From positions 4,308,518 through 4,372,517 of the forward strand of contig OX638380.1 of assembly GCA_951813855.1 (NCBI GenBank): a stretch of 64,000 bases of DNA. The letters run 5' to 3'. Positions 1-8,774 of the stretch are shown here, in pieces. The translations under genes were made by a program, and so were the position numbers. The DNA is from an uncultured Verrucomicrobiae bacterium (GTDB lineage Bacteria; Verrucomicrobiota; Verrucomicrobiia; Limisphaerales; AAA164-E04). The notes under the pieces are model-generated. The model saw only the letters and a list, made by a program, of their open reading frames with translations, made no database searches and had not been told where the DNA came from. Numbering within the stretch: position 1 is the first letter of the stretch; every line of letters starts with the position of its first letter.

Positions 1-1470
1 ATCGCCGGTTCCCTCTTGCTGACCAATTTATCGACCGAGCAGTTGGTCGGCCTTAACGGGCAAGCCTTTACCGAAGGCATCGCCGTCATGGCCTAGGAGG
101 TTATCGCCGGCCCCTCGTTGGTCGTTTTGGCGTTATTCTTCCTTCCCCGGTATTTGCGGAGCGGCATCGCTACCGTACCGGAGTATTTGGAATGCCGGTT
201 CGGTCCCGCTACCCGGATGATCACTTCGATTATCTTTATCGTCGCCTACGCCACTATTTTGCTGCCCATCATCCTCTATACCGGAGCCACGGGATTGATC
301 GGAATTCTGGATTTGCCGGCACTGACCGGCATTGCGAACGAAACGGCCTTGCTCTGGATGACCGTTTGGTTCATCGGCATCCTGGGTTCGATCTACGCGA
401 TCTTCGGCGGGCTGCGCACGGTCGCGGTCTCGGATACTCTCAACGGCTTCGGCCTGTTGGTGGGGGGATTGCTGATTACGTGGTTCGGGTTGCAGGCCGT
501 CGGCGAGGGCGGGGCGTTCTCGGCTCTGTCCGAACTCTACGAAGCCCATCCGGAGAAATTCAATTCGATCGGCGGCAGCGAGTCGTCGATTCCTTTTTCG
601 ACCCTGTTCACCGGCGTGTTGTTGATCAACTTGTTCTACTGGACGACCAATCAACAAATTATCCAGCGCACTTTCGGCGCTCGCAATCTGAAAGAAGGGC
701 AAAAAGGGGTGTTGATCGCGGGAGCGTTCAAGGTGCTGGCTCCCATCATTCTGGTGCTCCCGGGGATTATCGCTTTTCACCTGTATGCCGAATCGGAACC
801 GGGTCTCAAGGCGGACCATGCCTACGGCCGGCTGGTGCGGGAAGTGCTGCCTCCTTATCTGGTGGGGTTTTTCGCCGCGGTCGTGGCCGGAGCGGTGCTC
901 AGTTCCTTTAATTCGGCGCTTAACAGCACGGCGACCCTGTTTAGCCTGGGCGTGTTTTCCCGGACGGCCGGCGATCGGAAAATCATCCGGGCCGGCCAGC
1001 TGTTCGGCGGCGGCGCCGCCGTCATGGCTATGATTCTGGCTCCGCTGCTCGCCGGGCAGCAGAGCATTTTCGGATATCTGCAGCAGATGAACGGACTCTA
1101 CTTCATCCCTATCTTGGCGGTCATGGTCATGGGCATGTTCTCCGACCGGACTCCGGCCGAGGCCGCGAACGCGGCTTTGATCGCCGGCTTCGCCGTGATC
1201 GCTCTGGGTTATTTCGTTCCCCGGTACGCCGGATTGGTGGAAGCCGTGGGCACGTTCCATTTTTTGGGGTCGGTGTTTGCGCTCCTCGTTCTGACGATGG
1301 CGGTCTGGGGGGAGGTGAGCCCGGTCGCGAAACCCTGGAAGCGCAAGCCGTCCGGGGATGTCGATTTGACGCCATGGAAATATGCTTGGCCCGCGGGTCT
1401 CGGCTTGGCGGTTTTCGTCTTGCTGCTCTACGCAGTCTTCGCCGATTTCTCGGTGCTGCGGGGCGACTAG
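1..1470 (+). pseudogene. SSS-family sodium:solute symporter, partial, with internal stop
   Basis: Sodium-coupled uptake permease of the SSS (SGLT-like) family, in the inner membrane; substrate unknown, sugar-like by family. Frame 1 is open from base 1, so the 5' end lies outside the window. It carries the family features [33 protein letters not shown], a GGLRTV stretch and many membrane segments to residue ~489. The frame is broken once, by TAG at 94-96, within IAVMA*EV. Related SSS proteins have tryptophan there (MAWEV), so one G-to-A change (TGG to TAG) explains it (inference). A TTG restart at 118 would give a 450-residue protein lacking the first membrane segments. It converges on the oxidoreductase gene with a 4-bp overlap of stops. 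Sequencing error cannot be excluded. Confidence 0.85.
94..96 (+). other. In-frame amber codon in the symporter gene
   Basis: TAG lies in the same frame as the family-typical sequence both upstream (1-93) and downstream (97-1470). Both sides read as SSS protein without a shift, so this is a point nonsense change, not a frameshift. Confidence 0.85.
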
Positions 1471-2807
1471 AGATTGCGGCCGTAGTCCCAACCGTCCCGT
1501 GACGGTTCGTCGATCAAGGCGTCCAATTCCGGTTGCCCGGTGACTCGCATGTTTTCGGCGTCCCAGTGAATCGTTCTCCCGGTTCGTTGGCTCAACGCTC
1601 CCAGCAACACCATTTCGGTCAACGGGGCCGCGTAGTCGAAGTTCGACAACGGCAAGGGCCCCTCGCCCTTGATGGCTCGCATCCATTCTTCGATCGGACC
1701 GCCTTCGACCGGCGGCAGCGGATCGATCCGATCCAATTCCGCCTTGCGGGCCGCGAAGCGGTCTTCGGGAACGAGGACGGGCCGGTTCGGCCGCATTCCG
1801 GCGTGAAACAGGGTTTCTTTGGAGCCTTCCAGATACATGCCGCCGCCACTTGGCAGTTCCTGCCGGGGATCCCAGCGTTTGGGTTTGGGCACGTCGAATC
1901 CGGCTTCGTACCATTCGAGGGTTACCGGCGGCCGGTCGCCCCGGGCGGGAAACCGATAGGTGACGACCGAACTCATCGGGATAAAACCTTTGCCGGGAGG
2001 CCGTTGGCGAACGACCTCGACGGTTTCGGGAGCGCCCAATTCCAGCACGGCGAAGGGAGCGTCGAACGTATGGCACCCGATATCGCCCAAGGCTCCGCAA
2101 CCGTAATCCCACCATCCCCGCCAGCGAATGGGCACGTATGCCGAACTGAATTCCCGGGCGGCGACGGGGCCTTGCCACAGGTCCCAATCCAAGGTGGCCG
2201 GAACGGCGCCGGTCGGCGGCGGGAAAGATTGAGGCGGGACGAACCAAGGCGGATTGGGGCGGTTGGTCCAAGTGATCACCTCCCGGACTTCGCCGAGGAT
2301 CCCCGAGCCGACCCATTCCTTGATGCGGCGCATCCCTCCGGAGGTATGCCCCTGGTTGCCCATTTGGGTGATGACTTGGTAGTGACGAGCAGCTTTCCGG
2401 AGAGTTCGCAGTTGCCGAACGTTATGGGCGAGCGGCTTTTGCACGAACACGTGCTTGCCCCGCTCCATGGCTGCCATGGTGGCGGCGAAATGGGTGTGGT
2501 CCGGCGTGGAAATGGCGACCGCATCGATTTCTTTCCACATGGTGTCGAGCATGACCCGAAAGTCTCGGAACCGGCGTGCCCGAGGGTGGTTGCGAAAGGC
2601 TCCGGCCGCTCGGGCGTCGTCCACGTCGCACAGCGCGACCAAATGTTCCTTGGCGCCTTGACGCACCGCGTAATTGCCCATGCCTCCCGCGCCAACCACG
2701 GCTAGATTGATGCGGCTGTTGGCCGCTTGCCCGGAGAGGGAACCGGTGATCGAGGGAAAGGCCAAGGCGCCGGCGCCTAACGCCGAGGACTTAACAGCAA
2801 TTCCCAC
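1467..2807 (-). pseudogene. Gfo/Idh/MocA-family oxidoreductase, cut by an IS in its Tat signal
   Basis: NAD(P)-dependent oxidoreductase of the Gfo/Idh/MocA family, of the Tat-exported type common in PVC bacteria. An N-terminal Rossmann fold is visible (NLAVVGAGGMGNYAV), then AISTPDHTHF and VFVQKPLAHNVRQ, with the catalytic-type lysine in the EKP/QKP position, and a family C-terminal domain. The body is intact to its stop. The 5' end is not: codons before AAGTCCTCGGCG come from the inverted repeat of an inserted element, and the true start with the Tat motif lies 2.1 kb away at 4923. The surviving GTG at 2807 would give a 446-residue protein without the twin-arginine motif. It is therefore not exported, and is either dead or made as a cytoplasmic product. 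Substrate is not predictable. Confidence 0.88.
2786..2794. repeat. Target-site duplication, left copy
   Basis: AGGACTTAA directly abuts the left inverted repeat of the IS and is repeated exactly at 4887-4895 next to the right inverted repeat. Nine bases fits the IS4 family range. Confidence 0.93.
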
Positions 2808-2812
2808 TGAAG
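2795..2812 (+). repeat. IS inverted repeat, left end
   Basis: CAGCAATTCCCACTGAAG, a perfect inverted match to 4869-4886. The same 18-mer also occurs at 36248-36265 and, inverted, at 41039-41056. Confidence 0.93.
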
Positions 2813-2855
2813 TCAGGCCAGATAGTAATTGTGTGAAATTTATTTATAAATATGT

Positions 2856-2883
2856 TAAATACGCTCGAAAAACGGATTTTCAA
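2856..2883 (-). promoter_or_regulatory. Possible outward promoter at the IS end
   Basis: On the minus strand TTGAAA (2883-2878) is followed after 16 bp by TATTTA (2861-2856) in a very AT-rich stretch. It points out of the IS into the truncated oxidoreductase gene. Many IS elements carry such outward promoters. This is a consensus match only. Confidence 0.35.
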
Positions 2884-2981
2884 GACTGATTTCAGATAAA
2901 ATTTCGTTTTTTCCCTTGATCAGGTGATTTATTTTGCGTTTCGCCCGATAGATGAACGAGGTCAGAACGCACCACTCCGAG

Positions 2982-3006
2982 CTCGATCTAAATCGAGTTT
3001 TTTTTT
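2982..3006 (+). terminator. Intrinsic terminator inside the IS tail
   Basis: CTCGAT-CTAA-ATCGAG forms a six-bp stem followed by nine T residues (2998-3006) on the plus strand. It faces transcripts entering the IS from the left, against the transposase direction, so it could insulate the transposase gene from antisense transcription (inference). Confidence 0.6.
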
Positions 3007-3045
3007 GAGGTCGCCGACTAGCGATCTCGGTCAGAATATCGCCGA

Positions 3046-4476
3046 CTAGGTGGGGGCAGCAGGTTTAGGCACGAAGTCGAGCATCCCATACACGAGTAAC
3101 TGGTAGAGGTGGTTCCAATCCTTGAGACGATGCATGCGAAGATGGCATCTGATTTCTACCCAGACTTCCTGGAGCGATCCGATCATCTGAGGCGCCCGTT
3201 TAAAGAGAGAGCAGGCGATCAGTTCCATTTGATCTACCAGCACCGCCAGCATCATCAAAAACAGAAAAACCGTGGCGAGATGTTCTTTTCCGTGGCCATA
3301 ATTGTGCTCCAACTGGTACCCGCGATTTTTCAAACTATTGAACGTATCCTCGATTTGCCACCGGCTGCGACCGGCCCGCGCTATTTTTTGAACGTTGGAG
3401 TCATTGATTTCCCAATCCGTGACCCAAGAAAAAATCGCCGGCTTTTCACCCGGAGCTTCGATTTCGCACCATAAAAAATTAATTTTAAGATCAGGATTTT
3501 CTTGGTTCAGCGGCTGTTGATTCACCCAGATGTACGTATACTTGACGCCAGCTTGGTCCCAACATACGAACCGGTGGGATTCACCGGTCTCATCCGCTTT
3601 CACAAATAGCTCGAATAAATGTTCGTGATTGCTTGGTCTGGCGACGATGATAAAGGACATTCGATACCGTTTCAGGAGCTTGATAAACGGGGCGTTGGAA
3701 TGAAGCCCATCGGCCAAGACGACGATCTTCAGGCGGGGATGTTCCCGATGAAGCCTGGTGACCAGCCGCCGGATGGCTCGGCTCTCGCAATCGTTGATGA
3801 GCCATTGATTGGTGTTTTCCCATCGGTAACGGTCAATATACCGGCATGGAAAGTCGGTGAGTTCCTCGTCCTCCGGGCCCACCTCCGGGTCGGCTTCCGA
3901 GCCGATTAATTGCTTGCTGACCGGCTCCGGTGCCAGCGGAATAACCTCCGGCTGGTCCGGATGAACCACGGCGGCTCCCACGGCTTGATGGTAATAGGTG
4001 ATCGCACCGTTTTCGTGTTGTTTTTGACAGCAGTGTTCACAGTGAAGATGGTTGGAAGAGAAAACCCCGGTGCCGTCTATCGACACGAGATAGTGCTTGT
4101 CTTCCCACCAATATCGCTTCAACACTCCGTTTCGTTGTAACATCCGAAACAGTTCCAGGAACGCGGATCGAAGATGAATGGGATTGATCCGATCCAGGAA
4201 TTTGCGTAATCCCGAATCAGAAGGCACTCGTTTGATGCGATACAGTCGGCGCAAGTTAGCCCGGGTTCTTCGGCTCGTCACCTTTCGTTTCCGACCTCGA
4301 GTGGCATCGTCAAAGCCCAGTAACGAGGAAAATTTCTGCTGCAACGCCGCAAACGCGCTCATCAAATGGTCGGTGACCTCGAACCTGCTTTTGCGGCAGG
4401 GGCGGGGAACGAGGCGAAAACACCCCCAAATCCTCCCAATGATATTGGGTTTGAGTAACTTTTTGCGAAATTTCAC
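3046..4476 (-). CDS. IS4-family DDE transposase
   Basis: Catalyses cut-and-paste transposition of the surrounding IS. The three acidic residues of the RNase H-like fold can be placed: D in SIDGTGVFS, D in VVLADGLHSN, and E in WQIEDTFNSLKNRGY, which also carries the family's Y-(2)-R-(3)-E-(6)-K-like region near the C terminus. The start is uncertain: the frame is open from an ATG at 4617, but the first 47 codons look unlike protein and a GTG at 4476 (reading VKFRKKLLKPNI) fits better; that start is given here and yields about 476 residues. No frameshift or stop interrupts it, unlike every other transposase in the window. It belongs to the element that disrupts the oxidoreductase gene. Confidence 0.85.
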   Translation of the reverse strand: MKFRKKLLKPNIIGRIWGCFRLVPRPCRKSRFEVTDHLMSAFAALQQKFSSLLGFDDATRGRKRKVTSRRTRANLRRLYRIKRVPSDSGLRKFLDRINPIHLRSAFLELFRMLQRNGVLKRYWWEDKHYLVSIDGTGVFSSNHLHCEHCCQKQHENGAITYYHQAVGAAVVHPDQPEVIPLAPEPVSKQLIGSEADPEVGPEDEELTDFPCRYIDRYRWENTNQWLINDCESRAIRRLVTRLHREHPRLKIVVLADGLHSNAPFIKLLKRYRMSFIIVARPSNHEHLFELFVKADETGESHRFVCWDQAGVKYTYIWVNQQPLNQENPDLKINFLWCEIEAPGEKPAIFSWVTDWEINDSNVQKIARAGRSRWQIEDTFNSLKNRGYQLEHNYGHGKEHLATVFLFLMMLAVLVDQMELIACSLFKRAPQMIGSLQEVWVEIRCHLRMHRLKDWNHLYQLLVYGMLDFVPKPAAPT

Positions 4477-4868
4477 CAGGGAAAACCTTTCGTTGAATGA
4501 TTGTGAGGATCGGCTTGTTCCACGACGGATCAGGCCGGTCGGCACGCCGAACGGAATCAAAACATGGGACGGACACTGAGACCCCGGCAGATCGCAGCCT
4601 CCTGAGTTCGAGAACAACTCGAGATCCTCTCGGATGGCTTTTCTGGCCGGAAAATACGTCGGGAGAACGGGTTAAGACGAATTTCGGCACCCGATCAAGG
4701 GCCAAAAAGCGTCAAATCACGTTTTGGTCAGGAAAAAATACGAAAAAACAGCGATTACAACGAAACCACCATTAATGTAGCATAGTTTTGGAAGAAATGC
4801 TGAAAATATTTAAAGAAATCAGCGCGAAAACCCGATTGAGAAAACCCTTGTTTTTACTGGATTTTCTT

Positions 4869-4886
4869 CTTCAGTGGGAATTGCTG
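4869..4886 (-). repeat. IS inverted repeat, right end
   Basis: CTTCAGTGGGAATTGCTG, the exact complement of 2795-2812. Confidence 0.93.
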
Positions 4887-4895
4887 AGGACTTAA
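4887..4895. repeat. Target-site duplication, right copy
   Basis: AGGACTTAA, identical to 2786-2794. Confidence 0.93.
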
Positions 4896-4923
4896 GAAAA
4901 TCGCGACGGGTGGGAAGTTTCAT
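4887..4923 (-). pseudogene. Detached 5' end of the Tat oxidoreductase gene
   Basis: From ATG at 4923 the minus strand reads MKLPTRRDFLKS and then meets the IS. The TRRDFLK motif is a classical twin-arginine signal. Joined across the duplication to the body at 2794 it gives MKLPTRRDFLKSSALGAGA, a normal Tat leader. The original gene therefore ran 4923-4887 then 2785-1467. The ~240 bp beyond (4924-5164) probably held its promoter; no clear ribosome binding site is visible. Confidence 0.88.
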
Positions 4924-5164
4924 AGGCGGCAATCACGGGGTCGCCAAGTTCATAGCCGATTTCTCGGCCGGAGGCAAGTCGATTCGAGTTCCGACCGAAC
5001 CGGTCGAACCGGGCAGGACTTTTTCATGCTAATAATTCTTGATCTTCGATCGTTTTTTTAAGTGCCGAGCGGAGTATTTCGATTCGTCGAAAAAACTTTT
5101 TTCCGAATTATTCTTCGAGCTTGGCGACGATTGCCGATTGAGACGAGTTTCAGCCGGATAGGAA

Positions 5165-5886
5165 CTAAACCGGTACGAGTATCGGTCGAACGATCAATTC
5201 GCAGACCGAATTAGCAGGGAGGAAGTACCGGTAATCAGGCAGGTCGGTTCCGCTTTTTTTTCGGACGTTTAAACGGGGTGGTTTTCGTGACGGCTCGCAA
5301 CCCTTGGTACCGATTCGTCTGATTATCGTCAGTAGCTTCGGCCAAATTAGGGTATCCCGACTGGAGAATGATCGCCAAGGCGAGTTCGCCTGAGACAATC
5401 ATCTTCGCCCAAGATCCTGTCGCGACGGCGGTGATTGTTGTTTTCTACCGTCCCATGTCCCCGATCGAGTGCCAACAATCGTTGAGCGTCGGCAGCCTCT
5501 CGAGGCAACGAAGTGACGCCGCAAGCATGTTCCACGGTGTCGGGCTTACCATTCAAATGACGGCGGTGTCGGATGATCCGAAAGACTTGGAGGACATGCG
5601 GCAAGGTGATGGCTCCTGGAAGGGGTTCGTAGGTTTGAATGCTTCGTTGATCGATGCGGCCGGGTCCTTTCTCCGGTTTTTCGGTGAACCGGTCCTGGGT
5701 TACTCGATCCCAATCCAGGCCGGTCAATAATTGAGAGAGTTCGGGATGATTCTCTTTAACCGTGAAGAGTAAATGGGCTCCGTTAACCAACATGATGGCA
5801 TCGGCCATGACTCGGTTAGTATGGAGCGCATTGATCGAAATGATGGCTCCCCGGATATCGACATCTTTCGATACCCGGAGGCCCCA
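5165..5886 (-). pseudogene. ISAs1-family transposase remnant
   Basis: The frame at 5347-5886 keeps the middle and C-terminal part of an ISAs1-type transposase: GAIISINALHTN (family: GAVVTADALHTQ), a LLFTVKENHPEL segment, and ADAQRLLALDRGHGTVEN followed by the NHRRRDRILGEDD region. It then slips frame, and a weaker continuation is seen in the frame covering 5165-5398. The N-terminal half is missing: homology stops at the recurring junction sequence at 5884-5899. The element is dead. No inverted repeats could be assigned. Confidence 0.65.
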
Positions 5887-5899
5887 AATGGGACACAAG
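5884..5899. repeat. Recurrent 16-bp junction sequence, copy 1
   Basis: CCAAATGGGACACAAG lies exactly between the truncated ISAs1-like and IS1634-like remnants. The same 16-mer (either strand) forms both arms of the hairpins at 36275-36333 and 40971-41029. The six bases before it (GAGGCC) are also shared with the copy ending at 41029. Confidence 0.8.
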
Positions 5900-7581
5900 C
5901 GGAATCCTATCGAGAAAACGGTCGAGTTCGTAAGAGAACCCTCGCTAATTTATCCAAACTGCCGGCGTACCATTGAGGGCTTTGGAGGCGGCATTCCAAG
6001 GAGGGACGGTTTTCTCCTTTGATCGACTTCGAGAAACTCTGGAAATCACCCGCACGTGGCAGCATGGGCCCGTGGCGGCAGCACTGGGTTCTTTGCGCCG
6101 CTGCGAACTCGAAACTCTGATCGCCTCCAAACGAAGCCGAAACCGAGATCTGGTCACGGCCATGATTGTCGCTCGCCTACTGGATCCTCAATCAAAGTAC
6201 GCTACGGCTTGCCGCCTGGATCCGCAAACCACGGCCATCAGCTTGGGTGCGGAATTGAGCCTCGGCAACGTCACCGAGAACGAGCGGTGCGAAGCCATGG
6301 ATTGGCTGTTGGCACGGCAAACGGCTCTAGAAAAGCGGTTGTCACAACGTCATTTGACGGACGGAGACTTGGTGCTTTACGACGTCAGTTCCACTTGGTT
6401 CGAGGGACGAACCTGTCCCTTGGCATGGTATGGTCACTCGCGAGACGGCAAGCGCCATCGGTTGCCATTGGTTTTCGGACTGCTTTGCGATCAAGCAGGT
6501 CGACCGATTGCGGTCGAAGCGTTTCCGGGAAATACCGGCGATCCGGCTACCGTGGCTTCGCAGATCACCAAGCTGCGTCAGCGGCTTCGGCTTATCACGA
6601 GTCGCCTTGGTTGGGGATCGCGGCATGCTCACTGAAGCCCGCATTCAAAAAGACCTTAAACCCGCCGATATCGATTGGATCAGTGCCCTGAGAAAACCAG
6701 CCATCCGCAAACTGACCGATCAGGGCTTGGTGTCCCCGGAATGGTTCGATGACCGCCATTTGGCGGCCATCGAGTGCGAAGAGTGGTATCCTGGCAAACG
6801 GTTGATTGTCTGCCGCAATCCCTTCTTGGCCGAAGAGTGTCAGCGGAAGCGCGAAGACCTACTGCAAGCGACGGAACAAGGGCTTCGGGTGGTGACCGAG
6901 GCTATCCAACGACCGAAACGGGCCTATCGAGGCAAGGAAAGAATTCAGCGACGAGTCGATAAAGTGCTCGATAAACACCGGATGAGAAACCACTTTCACG
7001 TCACGATCGCTGATGATTCCCTGACTTGGCAGCGCCGGGACGAGAACATCCGGAAGGAAGCCGCATTGGACGGGAGCTACCTGATTCGCACCAGCCTCCC
7101 CGCAACCCGAATCAGTGACGAAAAAACCGTCCAAGCCTACAAGAATTTGAGTTCCGTAGCACAGGCTTTTCGATGTTTCAAAGCCAGCGAGCTACGAATT
7201 CGCCCGATTCATCACCGGACATCCGATAGGGTAAAAGCTCATTGGTTGATCGGCATGCTCGCTTATTATGTCGAACGTCATCTGCGGGAATTACTGGCTC
7301 CCTTAATCTTCGCCGACGAAGAAAAACCTCAGCGTAAGTCGCCGGTCGATCCGGCTCGTTCCTCGTCCGCCGCCCGGAAAAAAGCGGCGAGCAAGCAAAC
7401 GACTGAAGGCTTGCCGGTTCCAGATTTTCGAGGCGTGCTTCAGTCCCTCTCCAGTCAAGCCAAACAACAAGTGCGAGCCAAGATTACCGGCTCCAACTCG
7501 TTCCGCATGCTCACGACTCCCACAGCGTTGCAAAACAAAGCCCTGGAGCTTTTGGGAGTGTCCTTGAAAATCAAGGCCTAA
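5900..7581 (+). pseudogene. IS1634-family transposase, frameshifted and 5'-truncated
   Basis: DDE transposase of the IS1634 type. The N-terminal strand motif ESYRENGRVRKRTLANLSK is at 5902-5961. The main part (5973-6600) holds VLYDVSSTWFEG, with the first catalytic aspartate. The third part (6600-7581) holds ALVGDRGMLT and the C-terminal WLIGMLAYYVERHLRE region. Two frame changes separate these parts, near 5962-5973 and near 6575-6600. The second shift fits one extra G in CAGCGGCTTC. There is no slippery heptamer, so decay is likelier than programmed frameshifting. The first codons are lost at the 16-bp junction sequence just upstream. No terminal repeats were found. Confidence 0.75.
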
Positions 7582-7779
7582 TTCGGAATAGCGTAGACAG
7601 CAGCTGGAAGCGGTAATTCTTCCCTAAAAACTTCAATTAGGCCGGATACTGCGGATTTGAGCGAATTACCAGTCCTCGCCCCTGCTGGAAAATCCGTCGA
7701 GGACTCAATCTTTCAACACCTCCTAACCAATTACCATCATCGCCAATTAAAAAAACAAATTCACTGATTCGAATATTAA

Positions 7780-8664
7780 CTATTGCATGATTAATTGATC
7801 GCCATGTTTTAATTCATCAAGGTACCATATACCTGGGCCGAATGATTCTCTCGAATATAGTCGTTCGTATTCGTATAAAGACTCTTTTGAAATACTGAAT
7901 AAAAGTTGTTCAGTAATCGCCAAAGAGACATCGTAATCCATTAATTGTTCATTAGGCAAAAGAATATGAGGATTTCGCAAAGTGGTTGAAATAAGTTTGT
8001 ATCTTGAATGAATGTATTGTTCCCAAGTCGTCAACTGTGCAAAATAGGTATGTTTAGTATCTGGAACAAATTCATCGAGTTCCATACCACTTTTGTCAAA
8101 ACGATCTAATACTCTATAGTAATTGATTAAAGAGATGTATAACTCGGCCACTCGTCGGGTATGGTAACCGTAACCGTATTCGCTTAAAACATCCACAAGG
8201 TTATTAAAGGGAGGCGATTGCTGAAGTCTGCTATTAATTACACTCATTGTCCACATATAATTGTCAAGAGCAACATAATAAGGGTCAGAAAGGCTGTCGC
8301 GTCGATGTGTAATCGTTTCGTCAAAGACTATCGATGGATGGTATACGACACCACGCTCAGTAATAGGTTTTAAAGAAAACGTCTCATTTTCAGCTAATGA
8401 GTAAACATTGGTTTTAGAATTGTTTGCGGCATGGTCGAATCCGTTACTTGAATTATTCCTTTGAGCTGAATTAAAAACAATACTAGGCCGAAAAGGTTCG
8501 TTTGTATCGTAGTTAATATGATTGTTTGTATCAGCTAGTGATTCTTTATCGCTAGAATGTTTTAATCGCTGAGATAATGTGGATGAAGTATAACTATTTA
8601 AGGTTCGTAAACAAATAAAAACCAATAGTAAAACAGCCAACACACTGTATCCGATTTTTTTCAT
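7780..8664 (-). CDS. AT-rich orphan protein with N-terminal membrane anchor
   Basis: I do not recognise this 294-residue protein. It opens with MKKIGYSVLAVLLLVFICL, a signal peptide or uncleaved anchor, then a Ser/Asn/Thr-rich segment (to about residue 100) and a mainly helical C-terminal part rich in Tyr and Leu. That suggests a periplasmic or membrane-tethered protein (inference). Codon use is strikingly AT-rich (Asn AAT, Ile ATT/ATA, Ser AGT) against GC-rich neighbours, a sign of transfer. It stands alone between the IS1634 remnant and the first 204-bp repeat array, whose edge is 110 bp upstream. The reading frame is intact. Confidence 0.7.
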   Translation of the reverse strand: MKKIGYSVLAVLLLVFICLRTLNSYTSSTLSQRLKHSSDKESLADTNNHINYDTNEPFRPSIVFNSAQRNNSSNGFDHAANNSKTNVYSLAENETFSLKPITERGVVYHPSIVFDETITHRRDSLSDPYYVALDNYMWTMSVINSRLQQSPPFNNLVDVLSEYGYGYHTRRVAELYISLINYYRVLDRFDKSGMELDEFVPDTKHTYFAQLTTWEQYIHSRYKLISTTLRNPHILLPNEQLMDYDVSLAITEQLLFSISKESLYEYERLYSRESFGPGIWYLDELKHGDQLIMQ

Positions 8665-8774
8665 TAGAATTTTTCAGCAATTAAAAGTTTAATTATCAGC
8701 TGATGTGTAAATTTCGCTAACTATAAGCAATTCATTCCCTTGTTGAATTTTCTCGTATTTATACAACCCGCCAA

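Larger units (their letters stand above)
2795..4886 (-). mobile_element. Complete IS4-type insertion sequence, 2,092 bp
   Basis: A DDE transposase gene is enclosed by perfect 18-bp inverted repeats (CAGCAATTCCCACTGAAG at 2795-2812, its complement at 4869-4886) and 9-bp direct repeats AGGACTTAA. The insertion splits the Tat oxidoreductase gene after the codons for MKLPTRRDFLKSS. Removing the element and one duplication restores a single open frame, which proves the target and boundaries. The transposase frame is open, so the copy may still be active (inference). Confidence 0.93.

Noticed and set aside
94-96. Pyrrolysine or suppressed amber codon
   Set aside because: The family residue is Trp and only one such codon is seen in a functional-looking gene; a point mutation is simpler.
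133-2316. 727-residue minus-strand frame covering the symporter
   Set aside because: It is antisense to two recognisable genes (symporter and oxidoreductase), is Arg/His/Gln-rich and has no family motif. Typical GC-rich shadow.
6575-6600. Programmed ribosomal frameshift in the IS1634-like transposase
   Set aside because: No slippery heptamer or following pseudoknot, and there is a second shift plus a missing N terminus, so decay explains it better.
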